Origin: Blautia sp. OF03-15BH
GTDB taxonomy: Bacteria; Bacillota; Clostridia; Lachnospirales; Lachnospiraceae
DNA length: 64,000 nt
Reading direction: 5' to 3'
NCBI RefSeq assembly: GCF_003463065.1
Contig: NZ_QSCM01000002.1
Span: forward strand, 124,001-188,000
How positions within the stretch are numbered: the stretch's first letter is position 1; every line of letters begins with the position of its first letter. Positions 32,971 to 42,424 of the stretch are shown one piece after another. The notes below the pieces were generated by a model, which ran no database searches, had not been told where the DNA came from, and was given only the letters and a program-made list of their open reading frames with translations. The position numbers were made by a program, and so were the translations under genes.

Positions 32971-34608
32971 ATGAAAAGAAAACTTCTGTCAGCATTACTT
33001 GCAACAGCCATGACCATGACTGTTGTAGCAGGAACCGGAATTGCTGTATCTGCAGACGGTGAGGCCGTTGTAAGCACCGTTATGTTCTCCGATCCGGATA
33101 CCATGGATCCCGGACGTGCAGACGACGACCAGAAGAACTCCATCATTCTGGAGTGCCAGGAGAGCCTGGTTCGTCTGATCGATGGAAAACTGACCAATGC
33201 AGGCGCAGAGAGCTACGAGACCTCTGAGGATGGTCTGACCTGGACCTTCCATCTGCGTGACAACAAGTATTCCGATGGAACACCGGTCGTAGCAGCTGAC
33301 TATGTAAACTCCATCCGTCGTGTATTTGACCCGGAGGTTAACTGCCACAACGCCGGTATCTTCTACTGCATCGCAGGCGGAGAAGCTTTCAATACCGGTT
33401 CCGGAGCAAAAGAGGATGTCGGAGCCAAGGCTGTTGATGACAAGACTCTGGAGATCACTCTGACCGAGCCTATCCCGTACTTTGCACAGCTTCTGACTTT
33501 TGCAAACATCACTCCGGTTCCCGAATCAAAAACCGAGGGCGAGAACAACTCTTCCTATGGTGCGATCGTAGAAGATCTGGCACAGAGTGGTCCGTATTAC
33601 ATTTCCGAGTGGACCCGTGGTTCCAAGGTTGTTCTGAAAAAGAACCCGAACTACTGGGATGCTGAGAACATCAAACTGGACGAGATCGATATGATTCTGG
33701 CTCAGGATGAGAATACCAGACAGCAGCTTTTTGATCAGGGACAGATTGATCTTCTGAGAAATGTCCGCACAGAGTACGTTGACCAGCTGCAGTCCAAGAT
33801 CGATTCCGGTGAGGTTACTCTTATTTCCGGCCCGCAGCCGAGAAACAGCTACATCTGCTTCAACAACGAGGATCCGGATGGCGTATTCTCAAATGAAAAC
33901 ATCCGTAAAGCCTTTGCAATCGCCTTTGACCGCGAGTCTTATGTCAAGAACGTTCTGAAAAAAGAACAGGCTGCTTACGGTGAGATTCCTTACGGAACCG
34001 CTATCGGTGACGATCTGTTCCGTGATCTCTATGAAGAGCCCATGAAAGAGCTTCTGGAGCAGGATCCGGTAGAGCTTCTGAACAAAGGACTGGAGGAAAT
34101 CGGCAAATCAGGTGAGACTCTTGAGGTTACCTTCCTTCAGAGAAACTCTGACAACGAGACCAAGGTTGCAGCTGAGTACTATCAGAACCAGTGGCAGACA
34201 AAACTCGGCGTTGTTGTAAACATCGAGACTGCTTCCGATAACTCTTCCTTCAACAACCAGGTTTCCAAAGGACAGTACCAGATCTGCCAGACCGGTTGGG
34301 GCGCAGATTATAACGATCCGATGACCTTTATGCAGTGCTACACCACTGGCGATGGAAACAACCCGGCATTCTTCTCCGATTCCGAGTATGATGAGCTGGT
34401 AAATGCATGCAAGACCGAGTCCGACATGAAAGTCCGCGGTGAGAACTTTGCAAAAGCTGAGAAGATCCTGACTGTTGACAAATGTGGTATTTCCCCGGTT
34501 ACTTTCTCTTACTCCAACGTTGTTGTAAACCCGAAACTCCAGGGCGTATACATCAATGGTGCAGGCGGTCCTTCCGTTGAGTTCAGAGATGCATACCTTG
34601 CTGAGTAA
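32971..34608 (+). CDS. ABC transporter substrate-binding protein, family 5
   Basis: A 545-residue SBP_bac_5 protein of the oligopeptide/nickel/sugar binding family (TWTFHLRDNKYSDGTPVVAADYVNS, IRKAFAIAFDRESY). The signal peptide is unusual: where a lipobox Cys is expected (VVAG-C) there is Thr22, and an AxA site (AVSA-DG) follows. It therefore looks like a signal-peptidase-I product rather than a membrane lipoprotein. The permease and ATPase genes follow. Ligand is unknown; peptides are the default, but the upstream alpha-galactosidase makes alpha-galactosides possible. Confidence 0.92.
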   Translation: MKRKLLSALLATAMTMTVVAGTGIAVSADGEAVVSTVMFSDPDTMDPGRADDDQKNSIILECQESLVRLIDGKLTNAGAESYETSEDGLTWTFHLRDNKYSDGTPVVAADYVNSIRRVFDPEVNCHNAGIFYCIAGGEAFNTGSGAKEDVGAKAVDDKTLEITLTEPIPYFAQLLTFANITPVPESKTEGENNSSYGAIVEDLAQSGPYYISEWTRGSKVVLKKNPNYWDAENIKLDEIDMILAQDENTRQQLFDQGQIDLLRNVRTEYVDQLQSKIDSGEVTLISGPQPRNSYICFNNEDPDGVFSNENIRKAFAIAFDRESYVKNVLKKEQAAYGEIPYGTAIGDDLFRDLYEEPMKELLEQDPVELLNKGLEEIGKSGETLEVTFLQRNSDNETKVAAEYYQNQWQTKLGVVVNIETASDNSSFNNQVSKGQYQICQTGWGADYNDPMTFMQCYTTGDGNNPAFFSDSEYDELVNACKTESDMKVRGENFAKAEKILTVDKCGISPVTFSYSNVVVNPKLQGVYINGAGGPSVEFRDAYLAE

Positions 34609-34654
34609 CAGATAACCAGAATGACAGTGGAGCTGCCGTTCAGTCCATTGTGTT

Positions 34655-34702
34655 ATGCCGGAACATGCGGGAGATCCTTGGATCTCCCCGCCGTTCCGGC
34701 AT
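34655..34702 (+). other. Strong hairpin after the binding-protein gene
   Basis: Nested stems ATGCCGGAAC/GTTCCGGCAT and GGAGATCC/GGATCTCC. No T-tract follows. Position between binding protein and permease genes fits an RNA-stabilising or partial-stop structure that keeps the binding protein in excess. Confidence 0.6.
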
Positions 34703-34720
34703 TTATAAGTCAAAGGTCTT

Positions 34721-34775
34721 AGTGTACGGTATCACTCCCGTTTCTGTCAGCAGAAAGCGAGTGATACAGCACACT
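34721..34775 (+). other. Second hairpin before the permease gene
   Basis: A long imperfect stem-loop: AGTGT/ACACT, TATCACTC/GAGTGATA and TTTCTG/CAGAAA nested in order. A further small stem (CTAAG/CTTAG) reaches the permease ribosome site. Confidence 0.55.
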
Positions 34776-34802
34776 AAGCTTTCACTTAGGAGGTACGACA
34801 AA

Positions 34803-35759
34803 ATGATTAAATACATATTAAAGAAAATTGGCTACATGATCGTAACCTTATGGGTAATTCTTACAATTACCTTTTTTCTGATGAACTGCATTCCTGGTGA
34901 TCCGACACAGGACAGCATGAAAGTGCTTCCGGAAGCAGTTGCAAACAACCTGAAAGCACGTTGGGGACTGGACAAGCCTCTTAGCGAGCAGTATGTGATC
35001 TATCTGAAAAATCTTCTGCACGGGCAGATGGGAGAGTCCTACAAGACGCCTGGTCTTACTGCAAACCAGATCATTTCCGAGCGTTTTCCGGCTTCCTTGC
35101 AGTTAGGACTGCAGGCTGTGGCAGTAGGTCTGATCCTGGGGCTGATCCTTGGTATTCTGGCCGCTCTGCATCGTGGCCGCTGGATCGATTTTTTGACGAT
35201 CTTTATTGCTATCATCGGTGTGTCTGTGCCGAGCTTTGTATTTGCAGCCTTGCTTCAGAAATATGCGGCTGGCTCTTACTTCCCCATTGTCGGCTGGTCA
35301 TCGAAGGGGATGGGGATCGGGCAGATCTTCCAGTATACGTTCCTTCCGACGGTATCGGCATCCATCAGCGGTATTGCCACCTATTCCCGTTTCATGCGTT
35401 CTTCCGTACTGGATGTACTGAGTAATGATTACATTCTTCTGGCCAAATCCAAAGGCCTTTCCAACTTCCAGATCGTAAAACGTCATGTACTCCGTAATGC
35501 CATCACACCGATCATCTCCATCGTAGCTCCGCAGGTAGCCAATATCGTAACCGGTTCTTTCGTTATCGAACGTATCTTCTCGATCCCCGGTCTGGGACGT
35601 TACTATGTAGAGAGTGTAAACGGACGTGATTACCCGATGATCATGGCAACTACATTGTTCTTCTCATTTATCTTTATTTTCTGTATGGTATTGATGGACA
35701 TCCTTTATGCCATCGTAGACCCCAGAGTGAGAAAGAGCATCATCGAAGGCAACAAGTAA
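34803..35759 (+). CDS. ABC transporter permease (DppB/OppB type)
   Basis: A 318-residue inner-membrane permease with six segments. The N-terminus MIKYILKKIGYMIVTLWVILTITFFLM is typical of DppB. The EAA loop is seen in ILLAKSKGLSNFQIVKRHVLRNAITPI (the usual cytoplasmic ATPase contact). ATG 34803 follows TTAGGAGG. It pairs with the DppC-type gene 16 bases downstream. Confidence 0.93.
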   Translation: MIKYILKKIGYMIVTLWVILTITFFLMNCIPGDPTQDSMKVLPEAVANNLKARWGLDKPLSEQYVIYLKNLLHGQMGESYKTPGLTANQIISERFPASLQLGLQAVAVGLILGLILGILAALHRGRWIDFLTIFIAIIGVSVPSFVFAALLQKYAAGSYFPIVGWSSKGMGIGQIFQYTFLPTVSASISGIATYSRFMRSSVLDVLSNDYILLAKSKGLSNFQIVKRHVLRNAITPIISIVAPQVANIVTGSFVIERIFSIPGLGRYYVESVNGRDYPMIMATTLFFSFIFIFCMVLMDILYAIVDPRVRKSIIEGNK

Positions 35760-35775
35760 GGAGGGTGAGACCAGA

Positions 35776-36705
35776 ATGACAGAACAGAGCGGAAAGCTTA
35801 CAAAAGAACAGTTCACCCGGGTAGGAGTGGACGAACAGGCATCAGAAAATCTGGTGCGCCCCAGTATTTCTTACTGGCAGGATGCATTCCGGAGACTGAA
35901 GAAGAACAAGGTTGCGATGGCAAGTCTGGTTCTTCTGATCGCAATCGTGTTTATGTGTATTTTTGCACCGTATATTTATCCTCATCCCTATGATGAGCAG
36001 AACATTGAATTTACCAATCAGGGGCCCACTCTGCAGCATATCTTCGGTCTGGATGATCTGGGAAGAGACATTTTTGCCCGTATCTGGATCGGCGGCCGTG
36101 TTTCCCTGACTATTGGTGTCGTCGGTGCGCTGGTATCTCTGCTGATCGGTGTCCTTTACGGCGGCGTCAGCGGATATATGGGCGGTCTGGTGGATGATAT
36201 CATGATGCGTATTCTGGAAATCCTTTCAGGTATCCCTTACATGGTCATGGTAATCATCGTGACTGTTTTTCTTGGAAAAGGTATGAGTTCTCTCCTTTTG
36301 GCACTCTGTATCACCAGCTGGACCGGTCTGGCCCGTCTGGTACGAGGACAGGTGCTGGAATTAAAGGAGTGTGAATATGTCATGGCGGCAAAGGCACTGG
36401 GTACGCCGACACTCAAAATCGTCACCCGCCATCTGATCCCGAACACCATGAGTATCATTATCGTACAGACCACCTTCTCCATCCCGAGCTTCATTTTCTC
36501 CGAGGCTTTCCTGAGCTTTATCGGAATGGGTATCCAGCCGCCGCTTACCAGCTGGGGTGCCATGGCTTCTCTTGGACAGCAGCAGATGGCTTACTATCCT
36601 CATGAACTGATTTTCCCGGCACTGGCTATTTCTGTAACCATGCTGGCATTCAACCTCCTGGGTGATGGCCTGCGTGATGCATTTGACCCGAAACTCCGTC
36701 AGTAA
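35776..36705 (+). CDS. ABC transporter permease (DppC/OppC type)
   Basis: A 309-residue permease. The N-terminal OppC segment (SYWQDAFRRLKKNKVAMASLVLL) precedes the first span, then GLDDLGRDIFARIWIGGRVSL and the EAA loop YVMAAKALGTPTLKIVTRHLIPN. It forms the heterodimeric channel with the preceding gene. An AAGGAGGG site precedes ATG 35776. Confidence 0.93.
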   Translation: MTEQSGKLTKEQFTRVGVDEQASENLVRPSISYWQDAFRRLKKNKVAMASLVLLIAIVFMCIFAPYIYPHPYDEQNIEFTNQGPTLQHIFGLDDLGRDIFARIWIGGRVSLTIGVVGALVSLLIGVLYGGVSGYMGGLVDDIMMRILEILSGIPYMVMVIIVTVFLGKGMSSLLLALCITSWTGLARLVRGQVLELKECEYVMAAKALGTPTLKIVTRHLIPNTMSIIIVQTTFSIPSFIFSEAFLSFIGMGIQPPLTSWGAMASLGQQQMAYYPHELIFPALAISVTMLAFNLLGDGLRDAFDPKLRQ

Positions 36706-36725
36706 GAAAGAAAGGTGTGTGAAAA

Positions 36726-37757
36726 ATGAGCAATCTGTTAGAAGTAAAAAATCTGGAAGTCTCTTTCCATACCTATGCCGGTGAAGTCAAGGCGGTACGG
36801 GGAGTATCCTTTGAAGCAAAAGCAGGCGAATGTCTTGCGATCGTAGGAGAGTCCGGTTCTGGAAAAACAGTAACCTCCAAGGCGGTTTTAGGCTTGATCG
36901 CCACGCCTCCGGGAGAAGTGAAAAAGACCAGTGAGATCATATTTGATGGTCAGAATATTATGAATTACAGTGAGAAAGAATGGAGAGCCTATCGTGGAAA
37001 AGATGCAGCTATGATCTTCCAGGATCCCATGACCTCCCTGAACCCGACCATGAAAGTCGGCAAACAGATTATGGAAAGCATTCTTCTTCACAGCAAGGTT
37101 TCCAAGGATGAGGCAAAAAAACGTGCTCTGGAGCTTCTGAAAATGGTAAACATCCCAAATCCGGAAGAGCGTATGAATCAGTATCCTTATGAATTTTCGG
37201 GTGGTATGAGGCAGCGTGTTGTCATTGCCATTGCTCTTGCCTGCAATCCGAAGCTTATGATCGCCGACGAGCCCACGACAGCTCTGGATGTGACCATTCA
37301 GGCACAGATCATTGACCTTCTGAAAAAGATCCAGAAGGAAAATAATACAGCTGTAGTCATGATCACACATGACCTTGGTGTCGTAGCCGGTATGGCAGAT
37401 GACATCATCGTTATGTATGCAGGTCGCATTGTAGAAAAAGGTACGGTTTATGAAATTTTCAACGAGCCGAAACACCCCTATACGGATGCTCTTTTAAAGG
37501 CTGTTCCGAACCTGAAAAATGAGAATAAATCCGAACTCCGCATCATTCCTGGAACACCGCCGGATTTGATCGCGCCGCCGAAAGGCTGTGGTTTTGCAAG
37601 CCGCTGTCAGTACTGCATGGGGATCTGTAAAGAGCAGTCTCCGGAATACACCCGTTTTTCCGGTTCCCACGAGGCTGCCTGCTGGCTGAACCATCCAATG
37701 GCAAAAGAAGTGTACGGAATCAAGGACATCAAGGAGGTGTTTGAAGATGGCAAATGA
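36726..37757 (+). CDS. ABC transporter ATPase (DppD/OppD type)
   Basis: A 343-residue ATPase. Walker A GESGSGKT is near residue 39, signature FSGGMRQRV near 158, Walker B LMIADEPTTALD near 178, and the H-loop ITHDLG near 214. The C-terminal oligopeptide/dipeptide extension with four Cys (CGFASRCQYCMGIC) is present; in this subfamily the Cys residues hold an Fe-S cluster. It overlaps the next ATPase gene by 11 bases. Confidence 0.94.
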   Translation: MSNLLEVKNLEVSFHTYAGEVKAVRGVSFEAKAGECLAIVGESGSGKTVTSKAVLGLIATPPGEVKKTSEIIFDGQNIMNYSEKEWRAYRGKDAAMIFQDPMTSLNPTMKVGKQIMESILLHSKVSKDEAKKRALELLKMVNIPNPEERMNQYPYEFSGGMRQRVVIAIALACNPKLMIADEPTTALDVTIQAQIIDLLKKIQKENNTAVVMITHDLGVVAGMADDIIVMYAGRIVEKGTVYEIFNEPKHPYTDALLKAVPNLKNENKSELRIIPGTPPDLIAPPKGCGFASRCQYCMGICKEQSPEYTRFSGSHEAACWLNHPMAKEVYGIKDIKEVFEDGK

Positions 37758-38727
37758 GAAAGAAGTGCTGGTTCATGTCGAGCACCTGAAAAAATACTTC
37801 AAAGTACATAAAAAAGATATTTTAAAGGCTGTAGATGATGTTTCTTTTGATATCTATAAAGGAGAGACCCTTGGTCTGGTAGGAGAGTCCGGCTGTGGTA
37901 AGACCACCTGCGGAAGAACCGTTCTTGGTCTTTATCCGGCAACCGAAGGTGTCATTGAATACGCCGGTCGTGATGTGACAAAAATGGGAAAAAAAGACGG
38001 TCTGTGGTTTAAAAAGAGAGCCCAGATGATCTTTCAGGATCCTTACGCCTCCCTGGATCCCCGAATGACAGTTGGTGATATCATTGGCGAAGGCCTGGAA
38101 AACTTCGGTCTTCATCCCAATGATAAGCAGGAGAGAATCCATGAACTTCTCTCTCTGGTAGGCCTGAACAAAGAGCATGCCGGTCGTTTCCCTCATGAGT
38201 TTTCCGGCGGACAGAGGCAGCGTATCGGTATTGCGAGAGCTCTGGCTGTAGATCCGGAATTTATTGTCTGTGATGAGCCGATCTCCGCACTGGATGTTTC
38301 TATTCAGGCGCAGGTTGTCAATCTGCTGATCAAGCTTCAGAAAGAGCTGGGTCTGACCTATCTCTTTATCGCTCACGATCTTTCTATGGTAAAACATATT
38401 TCCGACCGTGTCGGTGTTATGTACATGGGACATATCGTAGAGCTGGCTTCCAGTGACGAGCTTTACGGCAATCCGGAGCATCCCTATACCAAGGCTCTTC
38501 TGTCTGCGATCCCGATCCCGAATCCGGAGCAGGAACGCAGCAAAAAGGTCCTTCCGCTGGAGGGCGAGGTGGGAAGCCCCATCAACTGCGGACCTGGCTG
38601 CCGCTTTGCAAGCCGCTGCAAATTTGCAACTGAAAAATGTAAGAGTGAAACACCGAAATTGAAAGAGATCAAAGCAGGGCACTTTGTAGCCTGTCATCTT
38701 TTTGACAATTCTGTGAAAGTAATCTGA
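37747..38727 (+). CDS. ABC transporter ATPase (DppF/OppF type)
   Basis: A 326-residue ATPase. Walker A GESGCGKT, signature FSGGQRQRIG, Walker B FIVCDEPISALD and the C-terminal CGPGCRFASRCKFATEKC four-Cys motif are present. ATG 37747 follows AAGGAGG, inside the end of the previous gene; a TTG six bases upstream is less likely. It closes the five-gene importer and is followed by a strong terminator. Confidence 0.94.
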   Translation: MANEKEVLVHVEHLKKYFKVHKKDILKAVDDVSFDIYKGETLGLVGESGCGKTTCGRTVLGLYPATEGVIEYAGRDVTKMGKKDGLWFKKRAQMIFQDPYASLDPRMTVGDIIGEGLENFGLHPNDKQERIHELLSLVGLNKEHAGRFPHEFSGGQRQRIGIARALAVDPEFIVCDEPISALDVSIQAQVVNLLIKLQKELGLTYLFIAHDLSMVKHISDRVGVMYMGHIVELASSDELYGNPEHPYTKALLSAIPIPNPEQERSKKVLPLEGEVGSPINCGPGCRFASRCKFATEKCKSETPKLKEIKAGHFVACHLFDNSVKVI

Positions 38728-38742
38728 GTCGCTGTTTTGACG

Positions 38743-38795
38743 AAAAAAGTCCCCGGTACCGGATGGAAAAGCCATTCGGTACCGGGGACTTTTTA
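38743..38795 (+). terminator. Bidirectional terminator
   Basis: A perfect 18-bp-class stem (AAAAAGTCCCCGGTACCG / CGGTACCGGGGACTTTTT) between the convergent importer operon and the ABC-F gene; poly-A/T on both sides lets it serve both strands. Confidence 0.9.
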
Positions 38796-38812
38796 TAGTA
38801 ACAAAACGGTTG

Positions 38813-40735
38813 TCATTCGTCCTCTGCCAGTTCTTCCCAGGTCTCATAAAGAGCAGCAAGCTCTTCGCTGATCTGGGCTTTTTCTTTACTCAGTTTGATG
38901 CATTTCCCAACATCCGTTGCCACCTCCGGAGAGGCCATCAGAGCATCAATCTCGGCATCGCGCTCTTCCAGAGCGGAAATCTGATCCTCCGTCTTTTTCA
39001 GGGCATTCTTCCGTTTTCGCTCTTTGGCCTGTAGCTCTTTCTGCTGCTGCCAGTCCAGTTTGGAATCTGTTTCTGTTTTGTCGGAAGAAACGGCAGAAGC
39101 AGCCTCACCTGGAACGTAGATAGCCGTCAGTTCCTCTTTTTTCTCTAGATAATAGTCGTAGTTTCCGATATAGTTTACCAGTGTATTTCCAGTCAGTTCC
39201 AGAATTCTGGTTGCCGTCTGATTGATAAAATAACGGTCATGAGAAACATAAAGGACTGTTCCCTCGTACTGATTCAGAGCATTTTCCAGAATCTCTTTGG
39301 AAGTGATATCCAGATGGTTGGTCGGCTCATCGAGAATGATGAAATTGGCTTCTGAAAGCATGAGTTTGGCAAGGGAAACACGTCCACGTTCTCCACCACT
39401 TAAATCCTGAATCCGTTTGTAAACATCGTCACCGGTAAAAAGAAAGGCAGCCAGAACGTTGCGGATTTCTGTATTGTTCATGTTTGGATAAGTATCGGAA
39501 ATCTCTTCAAAAAGAGTCTTCTCCATGTGAAGGACATGATGTTCCTGATCATAATATCCGATATGGACCTTACTTCCCAGGGTGAAACTTCCGGCATCCG
39601 GAGCCAGAAGACCGTTGAGGATCTTTAAGATCGTGGTTTTTCCGGTACCATTGTTTCCGATGATGGCGACACGTTCGCCACGTTTGATCTCAAAATTCAG
39701 ATCAGAAAACAGCGTATGGTTGTCAAAGCCTTTTTCCAGACCTTCCACTTTCAGTACGTCATTTCCGCTGATGACCCGTGGAGTCAGATGGATATGGATC
39801 TCCGTATTGACTTCTGTCGGCTTTTCCAGAACCTCGATCTTGTCCAACATTTTCTCACGGCTTTCCGCACGGCGGATAGACTTTTCACGGTTGAAGGATT
39901 TCAGCTTGGCGATCACTTCCTGCTGGTGTTTGATCTCACGCTGCTGGTTTAAATATGCATTGATCTGTGCCTGACGGACCTGGGCTTTTTTCATGGAATA
40001 ATCGGAATAGTTTCCAAGGAAGGTAGTCACATTGCCCTGATCGATCTCTATGACCTTGGTGACTACCCGGTTCAGAAAATAACGGTCATGGGCTACGATG
40101 AGGACAGCACCGGAATAATTGAGCAGATAAGTTTCCAGCCAGGCAATGGAATTCATATCCAGATGGTTGGTCGGCTCGTCCAGAAGAATCAGGTCCGGAT
40201 GAGAAAGTAGGAGCTTACCCAGAGCCACACGGGTCTTCTGACCACCGGAAAGCGTGGATACTTTTTTGGTAAAATCCTCCTCGGTAAAGCCAAGACCTTT
40301 TAAAACACCGGTGAGTTCACTCTGAATGGCATAGCCGTTTTCACGCTCAAACTGAGAATTTAGCCGGTTATAGGTTTCCAGTACGCTTTCCAGGGCTTCG
40401 CCGGAAAGGGATTTCATTTCCATTTCCAGCTCCCGGATCCTTTTTTCCATGGCAAGCAGCTCTGCCTTTACGGAAAGGAGCTCGTCATGGATGGTGTTTT
40501 CAGAAGAAACAGCATCATGCTGAGCCAGATAGCCGATGGTTTTTCCTTTTGCAAGGATCACATCTCCGCTGTCCGGATCCAGCTGATGCATGATGATTTT
40601 CAGAAGGGTGGATTTTCCAGCCCCGTTGATGCCTACAATGGCCGCCTTTTCACGGTCTTCAATATGAAAAGAAGCGTTTTTCAGGATGACATCGGTTCCG
40701 AAAGCTTTTTGAATACTCTGACATGCCAGTATCAT
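38813..40735 (-). CDS. ABC-F family ATPase
   Basis: A 640-residue soluble protein with two ABC domains and no membrane span. First Walker A is GINGAGKS and second GNNGTGKT; signatures are LSGGQKTRVALGKLLL and LSGGERGRVSLAKLML; both Walker B motifs end in DEPTNHLD. The linker between domains and a charged coiled-coil C-terminal tail (about residues 560-640) fit the Uup/YdiF/EF-3-like group that acts on ribosomes. A role in antibiotic resistance cannot be inferred from sequence. A GTG 9 bases upstream is an alternative start. Confidence 0.92.
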   Translation of the reverse strand: MILACQSIQKAFGTDVILKNASFHIEDREKAAIVGINGAGKSTLLKIIMHQLDPDSGDVILAKGKTIGYLAQHDAVSSENTIHDELLSVKAELLAMEKRIRELEMEMKSLSGEALESVLETYNRLNSQFERENGYAIQSELTGVLKGLGFTEEDFTKKVSTLSGGQKTRVALGKLLLSHPDLILLDEPTNHLDMNSIAWLETYLLNYSGAVLIVAHDRYFLNRVVTKVIEIDQGNVTTFLGNYSDYSMKKAQVRQAQINAYLNQQREIKHQQEVIAKLKSFNREKSIRRAESREKMLDKIEVLEKPTEVNTEIHIHLTPRVISGNDVLKVEGLEKGFDNHTLFSDLNFEIKRGERVAIIGNNGTGKTTILKILNGLLAPDAGSFTLGSKVHIGYYDQEHHVLHMEKTLFEEISDTYPNMNNTEIRNVLAAFLFTGDDVYKRIQDLSGGERGRVSLAKLMLSEANFIILDEPTNHLDITSKEILENALNQYEGTVLYVSHDRYFINQTATRILELTGNTLVNYIGNYDYYLEKKEELTAIYVPGEAASAVSSDKTETDSKLDWQQQKELQAKERKRKNALKKTEDQISALEERDAEIDALMASPEVATDVGKCIKLSKEKAQISEELAALYETWEELAEDE

Positions 40736-40989
40736 GGGATTCACTTCTTTCTTGCTTTATTTATGCTGCCGGTTTTTGATCACGGCAACATTTCTTTATC
40801 TTATCACATTTTCCTGCCTTCGACCAGTTATTTTCCGTGAAAAAAGACGAAAATAGAAAAAACGACTGGACGGATGGCGAAATTTGCGATAAGATTGATA
40901 ATCAACAATCAAAGTGACGTAACAGAGTGACGGGCTTTATCAAGGTGTCTCTGGATCGTTGTTGAAATTCAAGACCAGGAGGAGAGAAA

Positions 40990-42309
40990 ATGAAAAAAGT
41001 TGTAAAATTCGGCGGCAGCTCTCTTGCCAGCGCCGAACAGTTCAAAAAGGTTGGCGCGATCATTCGTTCTGATGCAGGCAGACGGTTTGTGGTCCCTTCC
41101 GCACCGGGCAAGCGTTTCAGTGAAGATATCAAGGTGACAGACATGTTGTATGCCTGCTATGCACTGGCAGCAGAAGGGAAGGAATTTGCCAAAGAACTCC
41201 GGCAGATCGAACGGCGTTATCAGGAGATCATTGATGGCCTGGAATTGAAACTTTCTCTGGAAAAGGAGTTTTCTCTGATCCGTGAGAACTTTACAAACAA
41301 GGCCGGAAAAGATTATGCCGCATCCAGAGGAGAATATCTTAACAGTATCATCATGGCAAACTATCTTGGATATGAATTTGTGGATGCTGCAGAAGTGATC
41401 GTCTTCCGTGAGGATGGCAGCTTCGATATGGAAAAGACCACAGAGGTTCTGGGCGAACGGCTGAAAGAAATGGAAAATGCTGTGATCCCGGGATTTTACG
41501 GTGCACTGCCGAACGGGCAGGTCATTACTTTCTCAAGAGGTGGTTCTGACATTACCGGTTCTCTGGTTGCCGCAGCTATTCACGCAGATCTTTATGAAAA
41601 CTGGACAGATGTTTCCGGCTTCCTGGTCACAGATCCCAGGATCGTAGTCAATCCTGAAGTCATTGAGACCATCACTTACCGGGAACTTCGCGAGCTTTCC
41701 TACATGGGAGCTACCGTTCTTCATGAGGAGGCCATTTTCCCTGTCCGTAAGGAAGGCATTCCCATCAACATTCGCAATACCAATGCACCGGAAGACAAGG
41801 GAACTCTGATCGTGGAAAGTACCTGCCGGAAACCCAAATATACCATCACCGGTATTGCAGGAAAGAAAGGCTTTGCTGCTCTGAACATTGAAAAAGATAT
41901 GATGAATTCCGAGGTGGGCTTTGGCAGAAAGGTACTGGAGGTCTTTGAAAAGAACGGTATTTCCTTTGAGCACATGCCCTCTGGCATCGACACCATGACC
42001 GTATTTGTCCATCAGAGTGAATTTGAGGAAAAAGAGCAGAAGGTTCTTGCAGGCATCCATCGTGCCGTTCATCCGGATTCTGTAGAACTGGAGTCAGACC
42101 TGGCGCTGATCGCAGTCGTAGGAAGAGGGATGCGCTCCACCAGAGGGACTGCAGGCCGCATTTTTTCCGCCCTGTCTCATGCAAATGTAAACGTAAAGAT
42201 GATCGATCAGGGTTCCAGTGAGCTCAACATCATCATCGGTGTGAAAAATGAAGATTTTGAGCCGGCGATCCAGGCGATCTACAATATTTTTGTTATGACA
42301 CGCCTTTAA
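40990..42309 (+). CDS. Aspartate kinase
   Basis: A 439-residue monofunctional aspartokinase, first step of the lysine/threonine/methionine pathway. The N-terminal KFGGSSLASAEQ is the ATP-site signature; FSRGGSDITGSLVAAA and SGFLVTDPRIV mark the catalytic domain. Two ACT domains follow (from ~300), indicating feedback control by an end product that cannot be specified. A GGAGGAG site precedes ATG 40990. It lies upstream of rex but the rex gene has its own consensus promoter. Confidence 0.94.
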   Translation: MKKVVKFGGSSLASAEQFKKVGAIIRSDAGRRFVVPSAPGKRFSEDIKVTDMLYACYALAAEGKEFAKELRQIERRYQEIIDGLELKLSLEKEFSLIRENFTNKAGKDYAASRGEYLNSIIMANYLGYEFVDAAEVIVFREDGSFDMEKTTEVLGERLKEMENAVIPGFYGALPNGQVITFSRGGSDITGSLVAAAIHADLYENWTDVSGFLVTDPRIVVNPEVIETITYRELRELSYMGATVLHEEAIFPVRKEGIPINIRNTNAPEDKGTLIVESTCRKPKYTITGIAGKKGFAALNIEKDMMNSEVGFGRKVLEVFEKNGISFEHMPSGIDTMTVFVHQSEFEEKEQKVLAGIHRAVHPDSVELESDLALIAVVGRGMRSTRGTAGRIFSALSHANVNVKMIDQGSSELNIIIGVKNEDFEPAIQAIYNIFVMTRL

Positions 42310-42347
42310 ATCCTTCCTTTCGTCAAAGACAACCTCTTGACATTTAT

Positions 42348-42376
42348 TTGACAATCCAGACAGGATTGGATATAAT
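42348..42376 (+). promoter_or_regulatory. Consensus promoter of rex
   Basis: TTGACA (42348-42353), 17-base spacer and TATAAT (42371-42376), both perfect, 49 bases before the rex start. Confidence 0.85.
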
Positions 42377-42424
42377 ATGTAAAGAGGTTTTTGACCTTAG
42401 AGGAATCAGGAAGGATGGTATAAA

